In this document: piece by piece, positions 35,244 to 44,443 of the stretch
Layout: the number at the start of each line of letters is the position of its first letter
Position numbering within the stretch: position 1 is the first letter of the stretch
Assembly (NCBI RefSeq): GCF_000236785.1
Contig: NZ_AGUF01000052.1
Coordinates: 62,001 to 126,000, forward strand
DNA: 64,000 nucleotides
Reading direction: 5' to 3'
From: Achromobacter arsenitoxydans SY8
GTDB lineage: Bacteria; Pseudomonadota; Gammaproteobacteria; Burkholderiales; Burkholderiaceae_B
Made by a program: the position numbers and the translations under genes
Notes under the pieces: generated by a model
Databases searched by the model: none
The model's input: only the letters and a program-made list of their open reading frames with translations
What the model was told of the DNA's origin: nothing

Positions 35244-37727
35244 TTAGCCGAGTACAAATCGGCGGCTCTTGAAGCTGATCGTGCGTCGAAACTCCTCGAC
35301 AGAGCCGACCTTGCGGATGTTTCCCCATGTGCCTTTGTAATAGGGGATGATGTTGCGGTCGGTCCAGTCAGTCGTAACGTCGCCCTGGATCCCATTGACG
35401 TAGCCAAACATCATGAATGTTTGCCCGCGCTTGATCTCAGGCACGGGATACACCATCGCGTAAGTCGATCCGAAATCGTTGTAGACCTCAACAATGTCTG
35501 AAGCCTCGACCCCCAGCTCCTTACAGTCGTCGGGATTGATCTCGATGTAGGCCATCGGATAGCGTTCCTGGGCGAAGCTGTTGTACTGGTCGTGATAGGC
35601 GGTTTGCCAAATTTCATTGTTTCGACCGTTGTTCAGCCAAAACTTGTACTTTTTCTTTTGCGCTGCAACCGTCTCGGGCAGTCCCTGCCACTTGGCTGGC
35701 TTGAAGTGGGCCTTTCCGTCAGAGGTGTCGAATTTCCCGTCCGTATAGAGCATCTCCGTGCCTTTGAGGCGACCATCTGCATAGGCCTGAACGGGAAGCT
35801 GAACACCGTTGTTGCCGGCGGCGGCGAGCCGTTCGTACGTGACCAGATGCCCCGTATCACCACCCTGGCTGTCTATCTTGGGCGCGCCATCCTGGCCCGC
35901 GCGACGGAACCCATCATTGAATGCGTCTTCCTCGGTTTTCCAGTCGAATCCGGAAAAGCGGTCCACCATTTTGCTGTTGCCTTCCTTCTCATACATCGCC
36001 TTTAGCGTGTTGGCGATTCGCGCCGCGATCAGGCAATCTGCTTGCGCCTCCCCGGGCGGGTCCATGAATTTCTGAGATAGGCGGATGCGTCGCTCGCCGT
36101 TCATGGAAGTGAGGTTTGTCTCGCCAGGGTGAGCCGCTGGCAGCATGAGATGCGCAGCTTCCGCGAGCTTGGTCGGATAGAGGTTGATGCTCGCTACAAA
36201 CAGTCCGCCTTGTTGCGTGGCCGCGTAAATGATGTCGACCAATTCCTCGGTTGACGCGCCCCGGGCCTTCTGCATCGCTTCTTTCACAATTGCCGCCCGT
36301 TTGAGGACGGCGACGCGGAGCGCCTGGGCGTTGTTGCTGGTTTGGAAATTATTGGAGCCCCACCAGGTCATCATCCGGCCTTTGCCCTTGATGAGCTCTT
36401 GATCGATGTAGATCTTCTTGTCGCCAGGGTAGGGCGGCCGGGCATACCCCTCCTGGTGCCCACCCATGCGCACGCATCCTGTGCCGCGACGTCCCACGTT
36501 GTGGGTCGCAATCACCAAGTCCAGTAGTGCCGATTGGATGACGTAATTGTCGTTCCCCCAGATGATTCCCTTTTCATAGGCATGCATCGTCCTGGGCAAT
36601 TGCCCGGTCTTCTTCGGCTTGTACGACCACTCCGCCGCCTTTTTGAGATCTTCGACCGGCACACCCGTAATCTTGCTGCATTCATCCAAGGACATGCGGT
36701 TCGTCTTAACCGCCTCGTCGAACCCGGACGTGTGGTCTTTAATAAAGGGCTTGTCGATCCAACCCTGATCAACCACGTAGGTGAACAGCCCGTTGAACAA
36801 GGCGATGTCGGTGCCTGGTTCGATCGCCAGGTGCAGCAATCTGTCCTTTCCCACAATCTGCCTTGCTATCGCGATAGACGGTGTGTCTCGCGGGTCGACG
36901 AATACGATACGGGTGTCGGGAAGATCTTCCCCCGCAAAGCGCGCCTTCTTCTTTTCGACGGTCTGCCCGTAAAGGTTGGGAACCCAGTGATTGAGGAAGT
37001 AGTTCGTCTGCGATTCGTAGGGGTTATTGCCGATAGACCACAACACGTCGGCAAGCTCGGCGTCTTCATACGCATTGTTGAGTTCACCGATGCCCATTTC
37101 ACGCGTGGCGTGGCACTCCGAGTTGTAGGCGGGGCGGTTGTGGATGCGCACCATTGGAGTCTGCAGGGCAGTGAACATCAGCTTCCCCGTTCCCCAGGTG
37201 TTTTCGAACCCTCCACCAGCCCCGCCGTGGTCGAAACAGGAGAACACGATGCCTTCTGGGCCATCGTTGTCCAGCACCTTCTTTAGCAGCCCCGCGTATA
37301 GTGCCAGAGCCTTATCCCAGGGCGTATCCACCCACTGATCGGCCGCATACATCCGAGGCTGACTCAAACGCGCCTTCCCATCGCCATCGGGCGTGTACAT
37401 GTAGCTCGCCATGCGGCCACCGCGAGTAGAACTCAGGCCGCCATTGACCACGCATTCCTTGTCCGGAACGATCATGATGTTGTGACGTGACCCGTCGCGC
37501 TGCGTGATGACGTTGGTCATCGCTGGTGTTAGCGTTATGGCGAATGGCGACAATTGCTGGCGGAAGTCCTGGCCCAGCGCGTTCTCTTCCGGAGCGCGGC
37601 CTCCCTCGCTTTGCTCGGGCCATTTATAGACGTGGTACCCACAGCCTACGATGCAAAAGTGGCACGTCATATTTGTGCGTGCAGCATCTTTGGGCGGCAG
37701 GGTGATGCGGTCTTTAGGTGCAGACAT
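35244..37727 (-). CDS. aioA: Arsenite oxidase large molybdopterin subunit AioA
   Basis: An 827-residue catalytic subunit that oxidises arsenite to arsenate in the periplasm. The [3Fe-4S] cysteines are Cys22, Cys25 and Cys29 in [16 protein letters not shown], one position on from the mature Alcaligenes faecalis numbering, and Ser99 in GLSSTRGG occupies the fourth, non-cysteine position characteristic of AioA. Length matches known AioA. It has no signal peptide of its own; export is by hitch-hiking on the Tat signal of AioB. It follows aioB by 14 bases. Confidence 0.97.
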   Translation of the reverse strand: MSAPKDRITLPPKDAARTNMTCHFCIVGCGYHVYKWPEQSEGGRAPEENALGQDFRQQLSPFAITLTPAMTNVITQRDGSRHNIMIVPDKECVVNGGLSSTRGGRMASYMYTPDGDGKARLSQPRMYAADQWVDTPWDKALALYAGLLKKVLDNDGPEGIVFSCFDHGGAGGGFENTWGTGKLMFTALQTPMVRIHNRPAYNSECHATREMGIGELNNAYEDAELADVLWSIGNNPYESQTNYFLNHWVPNLYGQTVEKKKARFAGEDLPDTRIVFVDPRDTPSIAIARQIVGKDRLLHLAIEPGTDIALFNGLFTYVVDQGWIDKPFIKDHTSGFDEAVKTNRMSLDECSKITGVPVEDLKKAAEWSYKPKKTGQLPRTMHAYEKGIIWGNDNYVIQSALLDLVIATHNVGRRGTGCVRMGGHQEGYARPPYPGDKKIYIDQELIKGKGRMMTWWGSNNFQTSNNAQALRVAVLKRAAIVKEAMQKARGASTEELVDIIYAATQQGGLFVASINLYPTKLAEAAHLMLPAAHPGETNLTSMNGERRIRLSQKFMDPPGEAQADCLIAARIANTLKAMYEKEGNSKMVDRFSGFDWKTEEDAFNDGFRRAGQDGAPKIDSQGGDTGHLVTYERLAAAGNNGVQLPVQAYADGRLKGTEMLYTDGKFDTSDGKAHFKPAKWQGLPETVAAQKKKYKFWLNNGRNNEIWQTAYHDQYNSFAQERYPMAYIEINPDDCKELGVEASDIVEVYNDFGSTYAMVYPVPEIKRGQTFMMFGYVNGIQGDVTTDWTDRNIIPYYKGTWGNIRKVGSVEEFRRTISFKSRRFVLG

Positions 37728-37741
37728 GAGAGCCTCCCGAC

Positions 37742-38272
37742 TTAGAGAATGTTGGCCTGGCGGCCGTAGATCAGTCCCTCAACGCCCACTGCGGAAACGG
37801 CATCCGAACTGGCGTCATAGCGCAACAGAATGCGCGGGAGGTTCTCGGTGGCTTGCCCACATATCATCTGACCCGCTTTCTCGGCATCAAATTCGCTGAA
37901 GTGGCAAGGGCACTTGAACGTCTTTGTCTTGTTGTCGAACACTGTCGGGCAACCCATATGGGTACACATCGTGCTAAAGGCGACGATGTCGTGATCGGGC
38001 CCTACGCCACCGGGAACTGGATGGCCTAGCTTCACCGCGGTACACGGCGAGGCGCTGTCCGGATAGGTGAATTGCAGCGGCGTATCGGCCGCGAGTTTTT
38101 TCGCCATGCCGATTGACCTTACGGGGTAGGGCAGCGTGGTGCCAGTGTGTGGCGCAGCCGGTGTCTGCGCCTGGACGGGCACGATAGGAATTAGAGTCGC
38201 GGCCGCAACCGCGCCACCTGTGCCGCTTAGCTTGAGAAAGCCGCGCCGGGTGAAGATCTGTGGGTCGGACAT
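37742..38272 (-). CDS. aioB: Arsenite oxidase Rieske subunit AioB
   Basis: A 176-residue iron-sulfur subunit. A Tat signal [10 protein letters not shown] (Arg9-Arg10) directs folded AioBA to the periplasm. The Rieske ligands are Cys103, His105, Cys121 and His124 in CTHMGC and CPCH. Cys108 and Cys123 are also present, so the disulfide that stabilises many Rieske centres can form, unlike what I recall of the A. faecalis protein. The start has AGGAAA upstream, and transcription probably starts from the sigma-54 promoter at 38327-38343. Confidence 0.96.
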   Translation of the reverse strand: MSDPQIFTRRGFLKLSGTGGAVAAATLIPIVPVQAQTPAAPHTGTTLPYPVRSIGMAKKLAADTPLQFTYPDSASPCTAVKLGHPVPGGVGPDHDIVAFSTMCTHMGCPTVFDNKTKTFKCPCHFSEFDAEKAGQMICGQATENLPRILLRYDASSDAVSAVGVEGLIYGRQANIL

Positions 38273-38326
38273 GTCGATATTTCCTATTGAAACGAAATGA
38301 CGGCTTCAGTACTCTGTATCCCTATA

Positions 38327-38343
38327 AGCAAAGGGCATGCCAA
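38327..38343 (-). promoter_or_regulatory. Sigma-54 promoter of the aioBA operon
   Basis: On the minus strand TTGGCATGCCCTTTGCT contains GG and GC exactly ten bases apart and matches the TGGCACG-N4-TTGCW consensus at all but one position. It lies about 55 bases before the aioB ATG. The divergent operon encodes AioR, an NtrC-type activator that requires sigma-54. Confidence 0.9.
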
Positions 38344-38382
38344 GTAGCTTTCGGACGGCCCTGCACAGTGGAGACGAAAAAA

Positions 38383-39321
38383 ATGCACCCGTTGCCCTGT
38401 CGGAACGGTAACTACGAGCGGCCTAGCGCGAGCTCGACGTTACCTTCCGGTAACCGTCGCCGCTTTCTCGCTGCCGGCGCTGCATCCATCGCAATGTGTG
38501 CAATGCCGCAACGGGCAACAGCCGCCGAGCCACTCAAATTGGGCACCACTGCCGTCTTCTTGGACGATCAGCTCCAGTTGTTGGACATTTGGCGATCCGA
38601 CCTGCAAACCGTGCTGAAGCAAGAGGTGCGATTCGTTCAGAGGCGCAGCTACGGCGAGATCGTGGATCTTCTTTTGCGTGGCCAAATCGACGCAGCTTGG
38701 ATCTGCGGCTACCCCTATGTCCTGAACGCCGATCGGCTCAGGTTGTTAGCAGTGCCGCAGTACCGGGGAAGGCCGCTGTATCAGTCGTACTTGATCGTGC
38801 CGCAGAAGGATCGCGAAACGTCGGAGATTGGGGACCTGCATGGACGGGTTTTTGCCTACAGTGATCCGCTGTCAAACTCTGGTTTCCTGGTGCCACGCAC
38901 AGAGCTGCTGACCGAGCATCAAGATCCGCTCACTTTCTTCCGCAAAGCTTTTTTCACGTTTGCGCATAGCAAAGTCGTGGAGGCGGTAGCCGCCGGCCTG
39001 GCCAATGGCGGGGCGGTTGATGGATACATCTGGGACAGCCTTGCATCACAATACCCAGCACGGTCTGCCGGCGCGCGTGTCGCCTGGAAATCACCGGAGT
39101 ACGGCTTTCCGCCTATCGTCGTGAGCGACCAAATTGCGCCCACCACGGCCACAGCATTGCGCGACGCGCTGCTTCACATGCATGAGCGTCCAGGAGGGCG
39201 TCTCATTTTGCAGCGCCTCTGCCTGGACCGCTTTGTAGGGGGCACCGATGACATGTACGACGACATCCGCAGTTTGGTTCGCATATCCGCGGGCGAGAAT
39301 CTGGCGCAGGACTCGACATGA
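38383..39321 (+). CDS. aioX: AioX periplasmic arsenite-binding protein
   Basis: A 312-residue PhnD-like periplasmic binding protein that senses arsenite and passes the signal to AioS. The N terminus carries a twin-arginine-like export signal (NRRRFLAAGAASIA). The candidate arsenite-binding cysteine is Cys108 in AAWICGYPYVL, at the position reported as essential in Agrobacterium AioX. ATG 38383 follows GGAG at proper spacing; an in-frame start at 38260 lies inside aioB and was rejected. Its stop overlaps the aioS start (ATGA). Confidence 0.93.
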   Translation: MHPLPCRNGNYERPSASSTLPSGNRRRFLAAGAASIAMCAMPQRATAAEPLKLGTTAVFLDDQLQLLDIWRSDLQTVLKQEVRFVQRRSYGEIVDLLLRGQIDAAWICGYPYVLNADRLRLLAVPQYRGRPLYQSYLIVPQKDRETSEIGDLHGRVFAYSDPLSNSGFLVPRTELLTEHQDPLTFFRKAFFTFAHSKVVEAVAAGLANGGAVDGYIWDSLASQYPARSAGARVAWKSPEYGFPPIVVSDQIAPTTATALRDALLHMHERPGGRLILQRLCLDRFVGGTDDMYDDIRSLVRISAGENLAQDST

Positions 39322-40823
39322 ATTTTGGCCGCTGGAATTTCTGGTCCAGAGTTAGTTACCGCTACAAGGTGCCGCTCGCCTTGGCAGCCGCGATCGTTGT
39401 GACGGAACTCGTCGTGACTGTGACGTTGGTTCGCACCGCGTATGTCGGCATGCTTCGAGACACACGTCAAAGCGCGAAGACCCTGACACAAGTGTTGTCC
39501 CTGTCGGTGCGAGAGCCTTTGGTGCGTGATGACCTTTGGCGTGTCTATGAGGCGCTCCGTATTCCGCTCGCCGCAGGAGATGGCGCCCCGGGATTGCGGT
39601 CGATCCTAGTGCTAGACCCCAACTTGCGTGTCTACGCTTCGTCCGATCCGCAGCAGTTTCCGGTACTTACGCCGAGTGCTGCACTGCCAACAGAACTGCG
39701 AGCGGCAGCCGAGACCCTGCGCGGCGATCAACGCGCTTTTGTCTTCACTTCGCCGGATAGTTTAGATGCGTCATTGGCAGTCGCCGGCGCTGCCGTTATG
39801 TCTGAGGACGATGGCCTGGCCGGATATGTGCTCGCTGCCTATGACGCGGGTACGTGGCGACAACGGCTTTATGACTTGGTCGCCCGGGTGCTACTTGTCA
39901 GCATTCCTGGACTGCTGTTGCTACTAACTCTCGGGTGGCTCTGGGGAAACAGGATTGCCCAACCACTCCTCTCTTTGGCCAGGGCCACCCAGCGCGTCGG
40001 TCGCGAACCTGCCGCCAATATCGAGCATTCGCGACACAAGGACGGCAGCGACGAGATCGCGGCGTTGAGCAAGAGCTTCTCGACCATGCTCAAGCAGTTG
40101 GAACGGCAGGAAGCTCTAGAGCGGGAAATCATTGCCGCGGAGCGGCTGGCAGCCGTGGGACGAGTCGCTGCGGGAGTCGCGCATGAGATCAACAATCCAT
40201 TGGGTGGCATGCTAAATGCGCTGGATACTATAGAAAAGCACGGTTCCTATGATGAGTTGACGGGGAAGACGCTCGGGCTCACGCGTAGGGGCCTGATGCA
40301 GATTCGGCGCACTGTGTGCGCGCTACTGGTGGAAGCCCGTCTGGACTCGCCGTTGATGCACGCTAGCGACTGGCAAGATCTGCGAGTGCTTATCGAGCCC
40401 GAATTATCCGAGAAGGGCGCCACTTTGCTGTGGGATGTCACGGCGCAGCAAGAGTTGCCACTACCTTCACATCTGGTGCGACAACTGACCTTGAACCTGC
40501 TCATCAATGCGAAAAATGCGGTTGATCTGGGCGGGACGGTCAGCTGCACAGTAACCGGAATCCAAGATCAGCTAACGGTGGAAGTCGCCAATTCTGGACA
40601 ACACATTCCGGACGATGCGCTTCCACACCTGTTTGAGCCATATCGAGTGGATGCGCAGAAGGGCAGCAGGGCTCGTGGCTTAGGGCTATGGGTCACCTAC
40701 CAGATCGTCACGCAATTGGAAGGCACCATCGAGGTGGTCAGTGAAGAGGGCTATACCGCCTTCACGGTGACACTGCCGTGCGCCACACCTATACAAGAAG
40801 AGCATCAGGAGACACCGACGTGA
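39318..40823 (+). CDS. aioS: AioS sensor histidine kinase
   Basis: A 501-residue inner-membrane kinase. It has an N-terminal helix (VPLALAAAIVVTELVVTVTLV), a periplasmic region of about 150 residues, a second helix (LLVSIPGLLLLLTLGWLWG), a HAMP segment (NRIAQPLLSLARATQRVG), the phospho-acceptor region AAGVAHEINNPLGGML and ATPase boxes NLLINAKNAV and GLGLWVTYQIV. It should be activated by arsenite-loaded AioX and phosphorylate AioR. It overlaps both neighbours, forming a tight aioXSR unit. Confidence 0.95.
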   Translation: MNFGRWNFWSRVSYRYKVPLALAAAIVVTELVVTVTLVRTAYVGMLRDTRQSAKTLTQVLSLSVREPLVRDDLWRVYEALRIPLAAGDGAPGLRSILVLDPNLRVYASSDPQQFPVLTPSAALPTELRAAAETLRGDQRAFVFTSPDSLDASLAVAGAAVMSEDDGLAGYVLAAYDAGTWRQRLYDLVARVLLVSIPGLLLLLTLGWLWGNRIAQPLLSLARATQRVGREPAANIEHSRHKDGSDEIAALSKSFSTMLKQLERQEALEREIIAAERLAAVGRVAAGVAHEINNPLGGMLNALDTIEKHGSYDELTGKTLGLTRRGLMQIRRTVCALLVEARLDSPLMHASDWQDLRVLIEPELSEKGATLLWDVTAQQELPLPSHLVRQLTLNLLINAKNAVDLGGTVSCTVTGIQDQLTVEVANSGQHIPDDALPHLFEPYRVDAQKGSRARGLGLWVTYQIVTQLEGTIEVVSEEGYTAFTVTLPCATPIQEEHQETPT

Positions 40824-42169
40824 TACAGCCATACGTATGTCTAATTGAGGACGACGCCATCATGGGCGAGTCCATTGTGGAACGATTCCGCCTTGAGGGG
40901 ATTAGGACCGATTGGTTCTCGAAGGCAAATGATGCGAAGACAGCCATTCAAACCAATTCCTACGGGGCGGTGATCAGCGACATTCGACTGCCGGACTTGG
41001 ACGGGGACGAGCTCTATCGGCAATTGGTCGCGCAAGGCTGTACCTTGCCGCCATTCATCCTGATGACCGCCTATGCCACCGTGGAAAAGGCAGTGGACTT
41101 GCTAAAACTTGGCATCAAGGACTATGTCACCAAACCTTTTGAGATCGCCAGTCTGATCCAAACCGTGCAAGATGTCTTGCCAATCGATGTCTCTCCGGAG
41201 AGCCAGACTGAACTCGGCGTGTCTCAAGCGGCCAAGAACTTGCACCGTCTTGTGCCCCGGGTCGCAGGACGGGCTTCGGCAGTGCTGTTGATTGGCGAAT
41301 CAGGTGTGGGCAAAGAGGTCTTGGCGCGATTGATCCATAGTCAAGCTCGACGCGAAACTGCCACACGGCCGTTCGTCGCTGTGAACTGTGGTGCCATCGC
41401 GCCAACGATTGCGGAAGCTGAGTTTTTTGGCTATGAAAAGGGGGCATACACCGGCGCTGATAAGGTCCGGAAAGGCTACCTAGAACAAGCCGATGGCGGG
41501 ACATTGTTCCTGGATGAAGTAGGGGAGTTGTCGCCGTCCCTCCAAGCGGCTCTATTGCGAGCAATACAGGAAAAGCGCATCCGTCGGCTCGGCGCCGAAC
41601 ACGACACCCACACTAAGTTCGACCTAATCTGCGCGACCAACCGGAACCTTTCGGAGATGGTGGCCGCAAAGTCGTTCAGGGAAGACCTTTACTACCGAAT
41701 CAACACGGTGACCCTTGAAGTCAAGCCATTGCGCGAACGTCCTGAAGATGTCCTATGGTTGGCCAAGCGATTCGCCGCAAGCATCGCTGAGCGGCTAGGA
41801 GAACCTGCGAAGACGCTTCATCCACTGTCTTTGATCAGGCTCCAAACGTATCCGTGGCCAGGCAATATCCGCGAACTACACAACAGAATTGAGCGCGCCT
41901 GCCTGGTTAGCCAATCCAACATGCTGATGCCAGGAGAGATTTTTCCCGAGGAGCCTGACGGTACTCACTATCCGGACGAGTTGCCCACGCAAGAAGAAGC
42001 AACACTCACTGCCTATCAGCAGGTCTGTGAGCGGCTTTACATCGAAGAGGTTCTACGACGACATGGGGGTCGGATCCAGGAAACGGCAGACGTCCTGAGC
42101 ATCTCGCGAAAGAACCTTTGGCAGAAGATGAAACGCTACGGTATCGACTCCAAAAATGCAGGTGACTAG
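40820..42169 (+). CDS. aioR: AioR, NtrC-type sigma-54 response regulator
   Basis: A 449-residue activator starting at GTG 40820, behind AGGAG and overlapping the aioS stop. The receiver domain has Asp54 in ISDIRLPDLDGDE as phospho-acceptor. The AAA+ domain has Walker A GESGVGKE, the sigma-54 contact loop GAYTGA (in EKGAYTGADK) and Walker B FLDEVGEL. The C terminus is a Fis-type helix-turn-helix (ETADVLSISRKNLWQKMKRYGI). It should open the sigma-54 promoter of aioBA. Confidence 0.95.
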   Translation: MIQPYVCLIEDDAIMGESIVERFRLEGIRTDWFSKANDAKTAIQTNSYGAVISDIRLPDLDGDELYRQLVAQGCTLPPFILMTAYATVEKAVDLLKLGIKDYVTKPFEIASLIQTVQDVLPIDVSPESQTELGVSQAAKNLHRLVPRVAGRASAVLLIGESGVGKEVLARLIHSQARRETATRPFVAVNCGAIAPTIAEAEFFGYEKGAYTGADKVRKGYLEQADGGTLFLDEVGELSPSLQAALLRAIQEKRIRRLGAEHDTHTKFDLICATNRNLSEMVAAKSFREDLYYRINTVTLEVKPLRERPEDVLWLAKRFAASIAERLGEPAKTLHPLSLIRLQTYPWPGNIRELHNRIERACLVSQSNMLMPGEIFPEEPDGTHYPDELPTQEEATLTAYQQVCERLYIEEVLRRHGGRIQETADVLSISRKNLWQKMKRYGIDSKNAGD

Positions 42170-42276
42170 CCCAACGAGATGCGAGGCTTCACGGTGTGGA
42201 TGGACGGACGCATACGTAGCCCAAGGACTGCCCAACACCTGAGAACGCTTGACGTACAGCAAGAATTCCAATAACG

Positions 42277-42298
42277 TTGGCACTAACAACTAAATGGA
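42277..42298 (+). promoter_or_regulatory. 22-bp site upstream of marR (copy A)
   Basis: The site begins TTGGCACTAACAACTAAATG and lies eight bases before the marR ATG. A copy in inverted orientation with 20 of 22 identical positions lies at 42818-42839. It is a candidate operator for the MarR protein. Confidence 0.65.
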
Positions 42299-42306
42299 AT
42301 TTGTCC

Positions 42307-42798
42307 ATGGATCAGAGCACAAGGCGCCCTCTACCGCAGGACGCAGAGGCGCTATACGAAGCTGTGAACCAGCTTATTAGGGTGCATCAGTTCCGCGATC
42401 GTGATCGCATTTGCTGCTATGACGTTTCGGTAGCACAGTGCTACGCCCTGGAAACGCTGGTCAAGCAAGGCCCCCTCAGGCTTCAAACGCTCGCGCAGGA
42501 AATGTTCTTGGACAAGAGCACGGCCAGCCGAATTGTTGATTCGCTCGAGCGGAAGGGCTACGTCAGCCGGGTGGAGGACGCCTCCGATCGCCGAGCGGTG
42601 CAACTGGAGCCGACCGCAGCGGGACACGAGCTATATCAGACCATTCGCGCGGACTTAGTGGCCGAGGAATTTGCGATGATCGAGAACATGCAGCCCGAGG
42701 TACTGGATGCATCGTTGACGCTATTGCGGCAACTGACGCGCGCGGCGCAAGCACGCTGCGGTGTCGCCTCCACATGTGCTCCCGATCCGCAGCCGTAG
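42307..42798 (+). CDS. MarR-family regulator with cysteine motif
   Basis: A 163-residue MarR/winged-helix protein. The DNA-binding part is LRLQTLAQEMFLDKSTASRIVDSLERKGYVSRVEDASDRRAVQ. Cysteines cluster at Cys36-Cys37 and Cys45 in ICCYDVSVAQCYALE, with two more near the C terminus (CGVASTC), which could bind arsenite or respond to thiol chemistry. ATG 42307 was chosen; an upstream in-frame TTG would start inside the putative operator. It probably controls itself and the flavoprotein gene 92 bases downstream. Confidence 0.85.
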   Translation: MDQSTRRPLPQDAEALYEAVNQLIRVHQFRDRDRICCYDVSVAQCYALETLVKQGPLRLQTLAQEMFLDKSTASRIVDSLERKGYVSRVEDASDRRAVQLEPTAAGHELYQTIRADLVAEEFAMIENMQPEVLDASLTLLRQLTRAAQARCGVASTCAPDPQP

Positions 42799-42817
42799 GC
42801 GATTACGGTTTTTTTTG

Positions 42818-42839
42818 TCCATTTGGTTGTTAGTACCAA
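42818..42839 (-). promoter_or_regulatory. 22-bp site between marR and flavoprotein gene (copy B)
   Basis: On the minus strand it begins TTGGTACTAACAACCAAATG, 20 of 22 positions identical to the site before marR. In this copy the inner arms TTGGT and ACCAA form a dyad with a seven-base spacer. It lies about 50 bases before the flavoprotein ATG. Confidence 0.65.
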
Positions 42840-42890
42840 TTAATTGCGGACCAAGTCCGTGTCTCAACCACGTAAAAAGAGGTGCTTGGA

Positions 42891-44168
42891 ATGAACAAGA
42901 ATGATCTTCCTATCGCAATCATTGGCGCTGGGCCGGTGGGACTAAGCGCGGCAGCCCATGCGCTAGATAGAGGAATGACGCCGATCATTTTCGAAGCGGG
43001 CGAGGTCGCGGGTGCCAATTTGTACCAATGGGGGCATGTCAGAATGTTCTCCCCATGGCGTTTCAACATCGATAAGAAAGCCGGCGAATTGCTCGAACGT
43101 GCGGGATGGATCGCGCCGCTAAGTGACGCTTATCCCACCGGGCACGAACTTCTGACGCAGTATCTGCAACCGTTGGCCGAACTGGAACCGATCAAGAGCC
43201 GCCTCCACACCAAGAGCCGCGTGATTGCCGTGAGCCGCGCTGCGCACGACGTCATGAAGAATAGGGATCGTGCAGCCGCACCATTCCTGCTGCGTGTCCG
43301 CGGACCAGCAGGCGAGCATGATGTCTTGGCTAGGGCAGTTATCGATGCCTCGGGCACATACACCACGCCGAACTGGATGGGGGCCCATGGAATCCCGGCC
43401 TTAGGAGAGGAAGAATTTAAGGCGCAGATTGCCTACGGTATTCCCAACGTTCTAGGCGACGCGCGGCAGCGCTATGCGAATCGGCGAGTCTTGGTCATTG
43501 GAGGAGGGCATTCCGCATTCAATGCGCTTCAAGACTTGGTGAAACTCAAGTCCAGCGCCCCGCGCACTCAGGTGTATTGGGCTGTCCGCAGCGCCACTCT
43601 CGACCGCATCTTTGGTGGTGGTGAGAATGACCAGCTTGAGGAGCGCGGCAAATTGGGCCTGGTGATCAGGCAGTTAATGGAAGAGCGCCGCATAGAGGTT
43701 TTCACGAACGTTAACGTTGACCGCGTCAGCACCTCGAACGATGGCCTGCTGGTACACACGGGCGCCACGACGCTTCCGGCTGTTGATGAAATAGTCGTGG
43801 CAACGGGATTTCGTCCCGACCTTCGATTGATGGCAGAGCTTCGTCTTGAGCTAGATCCCGCGACGGAAAGCCCCGTTCGCCTTGCTCCCATGATCGATCC
43901 CAACGTGCATAGTTGCGGCACAGTGAGACCCCATGGCGCCGCCGAGCTCGCGCACCCGGACGAGGGCGTTTTTGTGGTTGGCATGAAGAGCTACGGACGT
44001 GCGCCAACATTCCTCATGCTTACCGGCTACGAACAAGTCCGGTCTGTTGTCGCCTGGATAGCCGGCGACCGGGAGGCGGCTGAACGCGTAGAGCTTGAGC
44101 TTCCTGAGACAGGTGTATGCAGCACCCAGTTTGATCGGACGAGCGTCCAGAAAAGCTGTTGCAACTAA
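42891..44168 (+). CDS. FAD/NAD(P)-binding oxidoreductase beside marR
   Basis: A 425-residue flavoprotein of the two-dinucleotide-binding-domain type. FAD site: IAIIGAGPVGLSAAAHALDRG at the N terminus; NAD(P) site: VLVIGGGHSAFNALQDLV near residue 205; later ATGFRPDL as in flavin monooxygenases and thioredoxin-reductase relatives. It resembles ArsO (51066-52151) in layout but is a different subfamily. ATG 42891 has GAGG about eight bases before it. The substrate is unknown; an organoarsenical or thiol substrate is a guess from context. Confidence 0.8.
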   Translation: MNKNDLPIAIIGAGPVGLSAAAHALDRGMTPIIFEAGEVAGANLYQWGHVRMFSPWRFNIDKKAGELLERAGWIAPLSDAYPTGHELLTQYLQPLAELEPIKSRLHTKSRVIAVSRAAHDVMKNRDRAAAPFLLRVRGPAGEHDVLARAVIDASGTYTTPNWMGAHGIPALGEEEFKAQIAYGIPNVLGDARQRYANRRVLVIGGGHSAFNALQDLVKLKSSAPRTQVYWAVRSATLDRIFGGGENDQLEERGKLGLVIRQLMEERRIEVFTNVNVDRVSTSNDGLLVHTGATTLPAVDEIVVATGFRPDLRLMAELRLELDPATESPVRLAPMIDPNVHSCGTVRPHGAAELAHPDEGVFVVGMKSYGRAPTFLMLTGYEQVRSVVAWIAGDREAAERVELELPETGVCSTQFDRTSVQKSCCN

Positions 44169-44195
44169 TGCAGCCGCATTCTTATTGACCAGGTC

Positions 44196-44226
44196 GGTCC
44201 CCAGGGTGCAATTTGTCTTGGGGACC
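44196..44226. terminator. Hairpin after the flavoprotein gene
   Basis: Arms GGTCCCCAGG and CTTGGGGACC pair over ten bases with one wobble pair and an eleven-base loop. It lies 28 bases after the flavoprotein stop, between convergent genes. The following T content is modest. Confidence 0.6.
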
Positions 44227-44443
44227 GCCTTATTGGGTGCATCAGGTGGCGAGGACCCCAATACCAGTCCGCTTGACCAAGCCTACAACGGCTGTAAGCT
44301 AGACGTCGGTTGACGAACGACTGCCATCGGCCCGAAGCGGACGTTCCGCCACTTCCCTGGAAGAGAACCTTGACGAAGCATAAGTCTGACTCTCACGGGC
44401 GTTCAGTCGGATGATGTGTCCGAAATGTCTATAGACGCTCCAT

